From assembly GCA_033782935.1 (NCBI GenBank), contig JAWQEG010000501.1, forward strand, positions 2,268,501-2,332,500: 64,000 bases of DNA. Reading direction: 5' to 3'. The translations under genes and the position numbers were made by a program. The stretch is from Petrolisthes cinctipes (taxonomy: Eukaryota > Arthropoda > Malacostraca > Decapoda > Porcellanidae). Positions 13,701 through 25,655 of the stretch are shown here, one piece after another. How positions within the stretch are numbered: position 1 is the first letter of the stretch; each line of letters opens with the position of its first letter. The notes beneath the pieces are model-generated. The model worked only from the letters and a program-made list of their open reading frames with translations. It had not been told where the DNA came from and searched no databases.

Positions 13701-15475
13701 AAATTCGATATTTAGGGGTCCCAGAAGCGATCTGTACATGCCTACTCCGTGTTAGAGTATTTTCAAAATACATGCTCAAAACATACTGAAAATCGATCTT
13801 TTAGGTGCACAAAAGTCGATATGTGCATGGATCTTCAGTACCCGTTTATATATCAAATTCAGGCTCAAAACACCCGAAAATTCAATATTTTGGGGTCCCA
13901 GAAGCAATCTGTACATGCCTTCTCAGTGTTAGAGTATTTTCAAAATACAGGCCCAAAACATGCTGAAAATCGATATTTTAGATGCCCAAAGTCAATATGT
14001 GCATGTATCTTCTGTACCCGTTTATATCTCAAATTCTGGCCCTAAACACCCGAAAATTTGATATTTTGGGGTCCAAGAAGCGATCTGTACATGCCTACTC
14101 CGTGTTAGAGTATTTTCAAAATTCAGGCCCAAAACATGCTGAAAATCGATATTTTTGGTGCCCAAAGTCAATATGTGCATGTATCTTCTGTACCCGTTTA
14201 TATCTCAAATTCAGGCTCAAAACACCCGAAAATTCAATATTTTGGGGTCCCAGAAGCAATCTGTACATGCCTACTCAGTGCTAGAATATTTTCAAAATAT
14301 AGGCTAAAAACATGCTAAAAATCGATCTTTTAGGTGCCAAAAAGTCGATATCTCAAATTCAGTCCCAAAACACCTGAAAATTCGATATTTAGGGGTCCCA
14401 GAAGCGATCTGTACATGCCTACTCCGTGTTAGAGTATTTTCAAAATACATGCTCAAAACATACTGAAAATCGATCTTTTAGGTGCACAAAAGTCGATATG
14501 TGCATGCATCTTCAGTACCCGTTTATATATCAAATTCAGGCTCAAAACACCCGAAAACTCAATATTTTGGGGTCCCAGAAGCAATCTGTACATGCCTACT
14601 CAGTGTTAGAGTATTTTCAAAATACAGGCCCAAAACATGCTGAAAATCGATATTTAAGATGCCCAAAGTCAATATGTGCATGTATCTTCTGTACCCGTTT
14701 ATATCTCAAATTCTGGCCCTAAACACCCGAAAATTTGATATTTTGGGGTCCAAGAAGCGATCTGTACATGCCTACTCCGTGTTAGAGTATTTTCAAAATT
14801 CAGGCCCAAAACATGCTGAAAATCGATATTTTTGGTGCCCAAAGTCAATATGTGCATGTATCTTCTGTACCCGTTTATATCTCAAATTCAGGCTCAAAAC
14901 ACCCGAAAATTCAATATTTTGGGGTCCCAGAAGCAATCTGTACATGCCTACTCAGTGCTAGAATATTTTCAAAATATAGGCTAAAAACATGCTAAAAATC
15001 GATCTTTTAGGTGTCAAAAAGTCGATATCTCAAATTCAGTCCCAAAACACCCGAAAATTCGATATTTAGGGGTCCCAGAAGCGATCTGTACATGCCTACT
15101 CCGTGTTAGAGTATTTTCAAAATACATGCTCAAAACATACTGAAAATCGATCTTTTAGGTGCACAAAAGTCGATATGTGCATGCATCTCCAGTACCCGTT
15201 TATATCTCAAATTCAGGCTCAAAACACCCGAAAATTCAATATTTTGGGGTCCCAGAAGCAATCTGTACATGCCTACTCAGTGTTAGAGTATTTTAAAAAT
15301 ACAGGCCCAAAACATGCTGAAAATCGATATTTTAGATGCCCAATGTCAATATGTGCATGTATCTTCTGTACCCGTTTATATCTCAAATTCAGGCTCAAAA
15401 CACCCGAAAATTCAATATTTTGGGGTCCCAGAAGCAATCTGTACATGCCTACACAGTGCTAGAATATTTTCAAAA
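10763..15475 (+). repeat. About 5.0 kb super-repeat, copy 3 (4713 bp)
   Basis: Starts: B10892 C11069 C11245 A11421 B11569 C11746 C11922 A12098 B12246 C12423 A12599 B12747 C12924 A13100 B13248 C13425 A13601 B13749 C13926 C14102 A14278 B14426 C14603 C14779 A14955 B15103 C15280 A15456. From 13100 on it aligns with copy 2 at an offset of 4713. One A-B-C trimer at the start and several monomers in the middle are missing or replaced relative to copy 2. Monomer 12747 mixes B1 and B2 diagnostic sites. Confidence 0.75.
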
Positions 15476-16958
15476 TATAGGCTAAAAAACATGCTAAAAA
15501 TCGATCTTTTAAGTGCCAAAAAATCGATATCTCAAATTCAGTCACAAAACACCCGAAAATTCGATATTTAGAGGTCCCAGAAGGTATCTGTACATGCCTA
15601 CTCAGTGTTAGAGTATTTTCAAAATACATGCTCAAAACACACTGAAAATCGATCTTTTAGGTGCACAAAAGTCGATATGTGCATGCATCTTCAGTACCCG
15701 TTTATATATCAAATTCAGGCTCAAAACACCCGAAAATTCAATATTTGGGGGTCCCAGAAGCAATCTGTACATGCCTTCTCAGTGTTAGAGTATTTTCAAA
15801 ATACAGGCCCAAAACATGCTGAAAATCGATATTTTAGATGCCCAAAGTCAATATGTGCATGTATCTTCTGTACCCGTTTATATCTCAAATTCAGGCTCAA
15901 AACACCCGAAAATTTGATATTTTGGGGTCCAAGAAGCGATCTGTACATGCCTACTCCGTGTTAGACTATTTTCAAAATTCAGGCCCAAAACATGCTGAAA
16001 ATCGATATTTTTGGTGCCCAAAGTCAATATGTGCATGTATCTTCTGTACCCGTTTATATCTCAAATTCAGGCTCAAAACAACCGAAAATTCAATATTTTG
16101 GGGTCCCAGAAGCAATCTGTACATGCCTACTCAGTGCTAGAATATTTTCAAAATATAGGCTAAAAACATGCTAAAAATTGATCTTTTAGGTGCCAAAAAG
16201 TCGATATCTCAAATTCAGTCCCAAAACACCTGAAAATTCGATATTTAGGGGTCCCAGAAGCGATCTGTACATGCCTACTCCGTGTTAGAGTATTTTCAAA
16301 ATACATGCTCAAAACATACTGAAAATCGATCTTTTAGGTGCACAATAGTCGATATGTGCATGCATCTTCAGTACCCGTTTATATATCAAATTCAGGCTCA
16401 AAACACCCGAAAATTCAATATTTTGGGGTCCCAGAAGCAATCTGTACATGCCTAGTCAGTGTTAGAGTATTTTCAAAATACAGGCCCAAAACATGCTGAA
16501 AATCGATATTTTAGATGCCCAAAGTCAATATGTGCATGTATCTTCTGTACCCGTTTATATCTCAAATTCTGGCCCTAAACACCCGAAAATTTGATATTTT
16601 GGGGTCCAAGAAGCGATCTGTACATGCCTACTCCGTGTTAGAGTATTTTCAAAATTCAGGCCCAAAACATGCTGAAAATCGATATTTTTGGTGCCCAAAG
16701 TCAATATGTGCATGTATCTTCTGTACCCGTTTATATCTCAAATTCAGGCTCAAAACACCCGAAAATTCAATATTTTGGGGTCCCAGAAGCAATCTGTACA
16801 TGCCTACTCAGTGCTAGAATATTTTCAAAATATAGGCTAAAAACATGCTAAAAATCGATCTTTTAGGTGCCAAAAAGTCGATATCTCAAATTCAGTCCCA
16901 AAACACCTGAAAATTCGATATTTAGGGGTCCCAGAAGCGATCTGTACATGCCTACTCC
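14426..16958 (+). repeat. 2533 bp tandem duplication, copy 1
   Basis: Repeats at 16959-19491. Rare variants shared exactly 2533 bp apart include catctccagtacc (15187 and 17720), cttttaagtgcc (15509 and 18042), aatatttgggggtcc (15742 and 18275) and gttagactatttt (15962 and 18495). One difference is aaacaaccg near 16077, where copy 2 has aaacacccg, so the copies are very similar but not identical. Confidence 0.82.
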
Positions 16959-19900
16959 GTGTTAGAGTATTTTCAAAATACATGCTCAAAACATACTGAA
17001 AATCGATCTTTTAGGTGCACAAAAGTCGATATGTGCATGCATCTTCAGTACCCGTTTATATATCAAATTCAGGCTCAAAACACCCGAAAACTCAATATTT
17101 TGGGGTCCCAGAAGCAATCTGTACATGCCTACTCAGTGTTAGAGTATTTTCAAAATACAGGCCCAAAACATGCTGAAAATCGATATTTAAGATGCCCAAA
17201 GTCAATATGTGCATGTATCTTCTGTACCCGTTTATATCTCAAATTCTGGCCCTAAACACCCGAAAATTTGATATTTTGGGGTCCAAGAAGCGATCTGTAC
17301 ATGCCTACTCCGTGTTAGAGTATTTTCAAAATTCAGGCCCAAAACATGCTGAAAATCGATATTTTTGGTGCCCAAAGTCAATATGTGCATGTATCTTCTG
17401 TACCCGTTTATATCTCAAATTCAGGCTCAAAACACCCGAAAATTCAATATTTTGGGGTCCCAGAAGCAATCTGTACATGCCTACTCAGTGCTAGAATATT
17501 TTCAAAATATAGGCTAAAAACATGCTAAAAATCGATCTTTTAGGTGTCAAAAAGTCGATATCTCAAATTCAGTCCCAAAACACCCGAAAATTCGATATTT
17601 AGGGGTCCCAGAAGCGATCTGTACATGCCTACTCCGTGTTAGAGTATTTTCAAAATACATGCTCAAAACATACTGAAAATCGATCTTTTAGGTGCACAAA
17701 AGTCGATATGTGCATGCATCTCCAGTACCCGTTTATATCTCAAATTCAGGCTCAAAACACCCGAAAATTCAATATTTTGGGGTCCCAGAAGCAATCTGTA
17801 CATGCCTACTCAGTGTTAGAGTATTTTAAAAATACAGGCCCAAAACATGCTGAAAATCGATATTTTAGATGCCCAATGTCAATATGTGCATGTATCTTCT
17901 GTACCCGTTTATATCTCAAATTCAGGCTCAAAACACCCGAAAATTCAATATTTTGGGGTCCCAGAAGCAATCTGTACATGCCTACACAGTGCTAGAATAT
18001 TTTCAAAATATAGGCTAAAAAACATGCTAAAAATCGATCTTTTAAGTGCCAAAAAATCGATATCTCAAATTCAGTCACAAAACACCCGAAAATTCGATAT
18101 TTAGAGGTCCCAGAAGGTATCTGTACATGCCTACTCAGTGTTAGAGTATTTTCAAAATACATGCTCAAAACACACTGAAAATCGATCTTTTAGGTGCACA
18201 AAAGTCGATATGTGCATGCATCTTCAGTACCCGTTTATATATCAAATTCAGGCTCAAAACACCCGAAAATTCAATATTTGGGGGTCCCAGAAGCAATCTG
18301 TACATGCCTTCTCAGTGTTAGAGTATTTTCAAAATACAGGCCCAAAACATGCTGAAAATCGATATTTTAGATGCCCAAAGTCAATATGTGCATGTATCTT
18401 CTGTACCCGTTTATATCTCAAATTCAGGCTCAAAACACCCGAAAATTTGATATTTTGGGGTCCAAGAAGCGATCTGTACATGCCTACTCCGTGTTAGACT
18501 ATTTTCAAAATTCAGGCCCAAAACATGCTGAAAATCGATATTTTTGGTGCCCAAAGTCAATATGTGCATGTATCTTCTGTACCCGTTTATATCTCAAATT
18601 CAGGCTCAAAACACCCGAAAATTCAATATTTTGGGGTCCCAGAAGCAATCTGTACATGCCTACTCAGTGCTAGAATATTTTCAAAATATAGGCTAAAAAC
18701 ATGCTAAAAATTGATCTTTTAGGTGCCAAAAAGTCGATATCTCAAATTCAGTCCCAAAACACCTGAAAATTCGATATTTAGGGGTCCCAGAAGCGATCTG
18801 TACATGCCTACTCCGTGTTAGAGTATTTTCAAAATACATGCTCAAAACATACTGAAAATCGATCTTTTAGGTGCACAATAGTCGATATGTGCATGCATCT
18901 TCAGTACCCGTTTATATATCAAATTCAGGCTCAAAACACCCGAAAATTCAATATTTTGGGGTCCCAGAAGCAATCTGTACATGCCTACTCAGTGTTAGAG
19001 TATTTTCAAAATACAGGCCCAAAACATGCTGAAAATCGATATTTTAGATGCCCAAAGTCAATATGTGCATGTATCTTCTGTACCCGTTTATATCTCAAAT
19101 TCTGGCCCTAAACACCCGAAAATTTGATATTTTGGGGTCCAAGAAGCGATCTGTACATGCCTACTCCGTGTTAGAGTATTTTCAAAATTCAGGCCCAAAA
19201 CATGCTGAAAATCGATATTTTTGGTGCCCAAAGTCATTATGTGCATGTATCTTCTGTACCCGTTTATATCTCAAATTCAGGCTCAAAACACCCGAAAATT
19301 CAATATTTTGGGGTCCCAGAAGCAATCTGTACATGCCTACTCAGTGCTAGAATATTTTCAAAATATAGGCTAAAAACATGCTAAAAATCGATCTTTTAGG
19401 TGTCAAAAAGTCGATATCTCAAATTCAGTCCCAAAACACCCGAAAATTCGATATTTAGGGGTCCCAGAAGCGATCTGTACATGCCTACTCCGTGTTAGAG
19501 TATTTTCAAAATACATGCTCAAAACATACTGAAAATCGATCTTTTAGGTGCACAATAGTCGATATGTGCATGCATCTTCAGTACCCGTTTATATATCAAA
19601 TTCAGGCTCAAAACACCCGAAAATTCAATATTTTGGGGTCCCAGAAGCAATCTGTACATGCCTACTCAGTGTTAGAGTATTTTAAAAATACAGGCCCAAA
19701 ACATGCTGAAAATCGATATTTTAGATGCCCAATGTCAATATGTGCATGTATCTTCTGTACCCGTTTATATCTCAAATTCAGGCTCAAAACACCCGAAAAT
19801 TCAATATTTTGGGGTCCCAGAAGCAATCTGTACATGCCTACACAGTGCTAGAATATTTTCAAAATATAGGCTAAAAAACATGCTAAAAATCGATCTTTTA

Positions 19901-20345
19901 GGTGCCAAAAAATCGATATCTCAAATTCAGTCCCAAAACACCCGAAAATTCGATATTTAGAGGTCCCAGAAGGTATCTGTACATGCCTACTCAGTGTTAG
20001 AGTATTTTCAAAATACAGGCCCAAAACATGCTGAAAATCGATATTTTAGATGCCCAAAGTCAATATGTGCATGCATCTTCAGTACCCGTTTATATCTCAA
20101 ATTCAGGCTCAAAACACCCAAAAATTCAATATTTTGGGGTCCCAGAAGCAATCTGTACATGCCTACTCAGTGTTAGAGTATTTTCAAAATACAGGCCCAA
20201 AACATGCTGAAAATCGATATTTTAGATGCCCAAAGTCAATATGTGCATGTATCTTCTGTACCCGTTTATATCTCAAATTCAGGCTCAAAACACCCGAAAA
20301 TTTGATATTTTTGGGTCCCAGAAGCAATCTGTACATGCCTACACA
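15476..20345 (+). repeat. Super-repeat copy 4, rearranged
   Basis: Starts: B15605 C15782 C15958 A16134 B16282 C16459 C16635 A16811 B16959 C17136 C17312 A17488 B17636 C17813 A17989 B18138 C18315 C18491 A18667 B18815 C18992 C19168 A19344 B19492 C19669 A19845 C19994 C20170. The part after 19492 resembles 6353-7207 at an offset of 13139. The part near 18815-19344 also shares variants with 11569-12098 (gtcattatgtgc at about 11985 and 19231). The copy is a mosaic of older units. Confidence 0.7.
16959..19491 (+). repeat. 2533 bp tandem duplication, copy 2
   Basis: Second copy of 14426-16958. The clearest shared stretch is about 17636-18500. Toward the right end it gains variants seen near 11569-12098, for example gtcattatgtgc at about 19231, so exchange or conversion with another unit probably affected its end. 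Confidence 0.78.
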
Positions 20346-20979
20346 GTGCTAGAATATTTTCAAAATATAGGCTAAAAACATGCTAAAAATCGACATTTTA
20401 GGTGCCAAAAAATCGATATCTCAAATTCAGGCTCAAAACACCCGAAAATTCAATATTTTGGGGTCCCAGAAGCAATCTGTACATGCCTACTCAGTGTTAG
20501 AGTATTTTCAAAATACAGGCCCAAAACATGCTGAAAATCGATATTTTTGGTGCCCAAAGTCAATATGTGCATGTATCTTCTGTACCCGTTTATATCTCAA
20601 ATTCAGGCTCAAAACACCCGAAAATTCAATATTTTGGGGTCCCAGAAGCAATCTGTACATGCCTACTCAGTGCTAGAATATTTTCAAAATATAGGCTATA
20701 AAAACATGCTAAAAATCGATCTTTTAGGTGCCAAAAAGTCGATATCTCAAATTCAGTCCCAAAACACCCGAAAATTCGATATTTAGGGGTCCCAGAAGCG
20801 ATCTGTACATGCCTACTCCGTGTTAGAGTATTTTCAAAATACATGCTCAAAACACACTGAAAATCGATCTTTTAGGTGCACAAAAGTCGATATGTGCATG
20901 CATCTTCAGTACCCGTTTATATATCAAATTCAGGCTCAAAACACCCGAAAATTCAATATTTCGGGGTCCCAGAAGCAAT

Positions 20980-21000
20980 CTGTACATATCTGTAAACTCA
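20980..21000 (+). repeat. 4 bp insertion with local tctgta repeat, in monomer B20820
   Basis: The usual tctgtacatgcctactcag is replaced by tctgtacatatctgtaaactcag, making this B 181 bp long. The same change is present near 29469-29490 in the second 8.49 kb copy, which ties the two copies together. Confidence 0.8.
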
Positions 21001-24000
21001 GTGTTAGAGTATTTTCAAAATACAGGCCCAAAACATGCTGAAAATCGATATTTTAGATGCCCAAAGTCAATATGTGCATGTATCTTCTGTACCCGTTTAT
21101 ATCTCAAATTCAGGCTCAAAACACCCGAAAATTCAATATTTTGGGGTCCCAGAAGCAATCTGTACATGCCTGCTCAGTGCTAGAATATTTTCAAAATATA
21201 GGCTAAAAACATGCTAAAAATCGATCTTTTAGGTGCCAAAAAGTCGATATCTCAAATTCAGTCCCAAAACACCCGAAAATTCGATATTTAGGGGTCCCAG
21301 AAGCGATCTGTACATGCCTACTCCGTGTTAGAGTATTTTCAAAATACATGCTCAAAACATACTGAAAATCGATCTTTTATGTGCCCAAAAGTCGAAATGT
21401 GCATGCATCTTCTGTACGTGTTTATATCTCAAATTCTGGCCCTAAACACCCGAAAATTCGATATTTTGGGGTCCCAGAAGCGATCTGTACATGCCTACTC
21501 CGTGTTAGAGTATTTTCAAAATTCAGGCCCAAAACATGCTGAAAATCGATATTTTTGGTGCCCAAAGTCAATATGTGCAGGTATCTTCTGTACCCGTTTA
21601 TATCTCAAATTCAGGCTCAAAACACCCGAAAATTCAATATTTTGGGGTCCCAGAAGCAATCTGTACATGCCTACTCAGTGCTAGAATATTTTCAAAATAT
21701 AGGCTAAAAACATGCTAAAAATCGATCTTTTAGGTGCCAAAAAGTCGATATCTCAAATTCAGTCCCAAAACACCCGAAAATTCGATATTTAGGGGTCCCA
21801 GAAGCGATCTGTACATGCCTACTCCGTGTTAGAGTATTTTCAAAATACATGCTCAAAACATACTGAAAATCGATCTTTTAGGTGCACAAAAGTCGATATG
21901 TGCATGCATCTTCAGTACCCGTTTATATATCAAATTCAGGCTCAAAACACCCGAAAATTCAATATTTTGGGGTCCCAGAAGCAATCTGTACATGCCTACT
22001 CAGTGTTAGAGTTTTTTCAAAATACAGGCCCAAAACATGCTGAAAATCGATATTTTAGATGCCCAAAGTCAATATGTGCATGTATCTTCTGTACCCGTCT
22101 ATATCTCAAATTCTGGCCCTAAACACCCGAAAATTTGATATTTTGGGGTCCAAGAAGCGATCTGTACATACCTACTCCGTGTTAAAGTATTTTCAAAATT
22201 CAGGCCCAAAACATGCTGAAAATCGATATTTTTGGTGCCCAAAGTCAATATGTGCATGTATCTTCTGTACCCGTTTATATCTCAAATTCAGGCTCAAAAC
22301 ACGCGAAAATTCAATAATTTGGGGTCCCAGAAGCAATCTGTACATGCCTACTCAGTGTTAGAGTATTTTCAAAATACAGGCCCAAAACATGCTGAAAATC
22401 GATATTTTAGATGCCCAAAGTCAATATGTGCATGAATCTTCTGTACCCGTTTATATCTCAAATTCAGGCTCAAAACACCCGAAAATTCAATATTTTGGGG
22501 TCCCAGAAGCAATCTGTACATGCCTACACAGTGCTAGAATATTTTCAAAATATAGGCTAAAAAACATGCTAAAAATCGATCTTTTAGGTGCCAAAAAATC
22601 GATATCTCAAATTCAGTCACAAAACACCCGAAAATTCGATATTTAGAGGTCCCAGAAGGTAACTGTACATGCCTACTCAGTGTTAGAGTATTTTCAAAAT
22701 ACAGGCCCAAAACATGCTGAAAATCGATATTTTAGATGCCCAAAGTCAATATGTGCATGTATCTTCTGTACCCGTTTATATCTCAAATTCAGGCTCAAAA
22801 CACCCGAAAATTCAATATTTTGGGGTCCCAGAAGCAATCTGTACATGCCTACACAGTGCTAGAATATTTTCAAAATATAGGCTAAAAACAAGCTAAAAAT
22901 CGACATTTTAGGTGCCAAAAAATCGATATCTCAAAATCAGTCCCAAAACACCCGAAAATTCGATATTTAGAGGTCCCAGAAGGTATCTGTACATGCCTAC
23001 TCCGTGTTAGAGTATTTTCAAAATTCAGGCCCATAACATGCTGAAAATCGATATTTTTGGTGCCCAAAGTCAATATGTGCATGTATCTTCTGTACCCGTT
23101 TATATCTCAAATTCAGTCCCAAAACACCCGAAAATTCGATATTTAGGGGTCCCAGAAGCGATCTGTACATGCCTACTCCATGTTAGAGTATTTTCAAAAT
23201 ACATGCTCAAAACATACTGAAAATCGATCTTTTAGGTGCACAAAAGTCGAAATGTGCATGCATCTTCAGTACCCGTTTATATCTCAAATTCAGGCTCAAA
23301 ACACCCGAAAATTCAATATTTTGGGGTCCCAGAAGCAATCTGTACATGCCTACTCAGTGTTAGAGTATTTTCAAAATACAGGCCCAAAACATGCTGAAAA
23401 TCGATATTTTAGATGCCCAAAGTCAATATGTGCATGTATCTTCTGTACCCGTTTATATCTCAAATTCAGGCTCAAAACACCCGAAAATTCAATATTTTGG
23501 GGTCCCTGAAGCAATCTGTACATGCCTACACAGTGCTAGAATATTTTCAAAATATAGGCTAAAAACATGCTAAAAATCGACATTTTAGGTGCCAAAAAAT
23601 CGATATCTCAAATTCAGTCCCAAAACACCCGAAAATTCGATATTTAGAGGTCCCAGAAGGTATCTGTACATGCCTACTCCGTGTTAGAGTATTTTCAACA
23701 TTCAGGCCCAAAACATGCTGAAAATCGATATTTTTGGTGCCCAAAGTCAATATGTGCATGTATCTTCTGTACCCGTTTATATCTCAAATTCAGGCTCAAA
23801 ACACCCGAAAATTCAATATTTTGGGGTCCCAGAAGCAATCTGTACATGCCTACTCAGTGCTAGAATATTTTCAAAATATACGCTAAAAACATGCTAAAAA
23901 TCGATCTTTTAGGTGCCAAAAAGTCGATATCTCAAATTCAGTCCCAAAACACCCGAAAATTTGATATTTAGGGGTCCCAGAAGCGATCTGTACATGCCTT

Positions 24001-24357
24001 CTCCGTGTTAGAGTATTTTCAAAATACATGCTCAAAACATACTGAAAATCGATCTTTTAGGTGCACAAAAGTCGATATGTGCATGCATCTTCAGTACCCG
24101 TTTATATCTCAAATTCAGGCTCAAAAAACCCGAAAATTCAATATTTTGGGGTCCCAGAAGCAATCTGTACATGCCTACTCAGTGTTAGAGTATTTTCAAA
24201 ATACAGGCCCATAACATGCTGAAAATCGATATTTTAGATGCCCAAAGTCAATATGTGCATGTATCTTCTGTACCCGTTTATATCTCAAATTCAGGCTCAA
24301 AACACCCGAAAATTCAATATTTTGGGGTCCCAGTAGCAATCTATACATGCCTACTCA

Positions 24358-25006
24358 GTGCTAGAATATTTTCAAAATATAGGCTAAAAACATGCTAAAA
24401 ATCGATCTTTTAGGTGCCAAAAAGTCGATATCTCAAATTCAGTCCCAAAACACCCGAAAATTCGATATTTAGGGGTCCCAGAAGCGATCTGTACATGCCT
24501 ACTCCGTGTTAGAGTATTTTCAAAATACATGCTCAAAACATACTGAAAATCGATCTTTTAGGTGCACAAAAGTCGATATGTGCATGCATCTTCAGTACCC
24601 GTTTATATATCAAATTCAGGCTCAAAACACCCGAAAATTCAATATTTTGGGGTCCCAGAAGCAATCTGTACATGCCTACTCAGTGTTAGAGTATTTTCAA
24701 AATTCAGGCCCAAAACATGCTGAAAATCGATATTTTAGATGCCCAAAGTCAATATGTGCATGTATCTTCTGTACCCGTTTATATCTCAAATTCAGGCTCA
24801 AAACACCCGAAAATTCAATATTTTGGGGTCCCAGAAGCAATCTGTACATGCCTACACAGTGCTAGAATATTTTCAAAATATAGGCTAAAAACATGCTAAA
24901 AATCGACATTTTAGGTGCCAAAAAATCGATATCTCAAATTCAGTCCCAAAACACCCGAAAATTCGATATTTAGAGGTCCCAGAAGGTATCTGTACATGCC
25001 TACTCC
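24358..25006 (+). repeat. 649 bp unit A1-B1-C-A2, copy 1
   Basis: Consists of A1 24358, B 24506, C 24683 and A2 24859. It is repeated immediately at 25007-25655, and I saw no difference between 24506-24858 and 25155-25507. The other 8.49 kb copy has only one such unit (32847-33495), so this duplication is younger than the 8.49 kb event, or the second unit was lost there. Confidence 0.82.
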
Positions 25007-25655
25007 GTGTTAGAATATTTTCAAAATATAGGCTAAAAACATGCTAAAAATCGATCTTTTAGGTGCCAAAAAGTCGATATCTCAAATTCAGTCCCAAAAC
25101 ACCCGAAAATTCGATATTTAGGGGTCCCAGAAGCGATCTGTACATGCCTACTCCGTGTTAGAGTATTTTCAAAATACATGCTCAAAACATACTGAAAATC
25201 GATCTTTTAGGTGCACAAAAGTCGATATGTGCATGCATCTTCAGTACCCGTTTATATATCAAATTCAGGCTCAAAACACCCGAAAATTCAATATTTTGGG
25301 GTCCCAGAAGCAATCTGTACATGCCTACTCAGTGTTAGAGTATTTTCAAAATTCAGGCCCAAAACATGCTGAAAATCGATATTTTAGATGCCCAAAGTCA
25401 ATATGTGCATGTATCTTCTGTACCCGTTTATATCTCAAATTCAGGCTCAAAACACCCGAAAATTCAATATTTTGGGGTCCCAGAAGCAATCTGTACATGC
25501 CTACACAGTGCTAGAATATTTTCAAAATATAGGCTAAAAACATGCTAAAAATCGACATTTTAGGTGCCAAAAAATCGATATCTCAAATTCAGTCCCAAAA
25601 CACCCGAAAATTCGATATTTAGAGGTCCCAGAAGGTATCTGTACATGCCTACTCC
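25007..25655 (+). repeat. 649 bp unit A1-B1-C-A2, copy 2, with visible junction
   Basis: Starts with ctccgtgttagaatatttt at 25003-25021. The left part matches the start of the B2 monomer that normally follows A2 (ccgtgttaga), and the right part matches A1 (aatattttcaaaatatagg). This makes an unusual A2-A1 neighbour pair, and the exchange point lies within a few bases of 25014. Confidence 0.85.

Noticed and set aside
20626..20850. Short minus-strand open frames (also near 22882, 23559, 26034, 31371, 32048, 33874 and 53190)
   Set aside because: They are reverse-strand readings of an A monomer plus the end of the neighbouring C monomer, 66-74 residues long. They appear only where a small change removes a stop.
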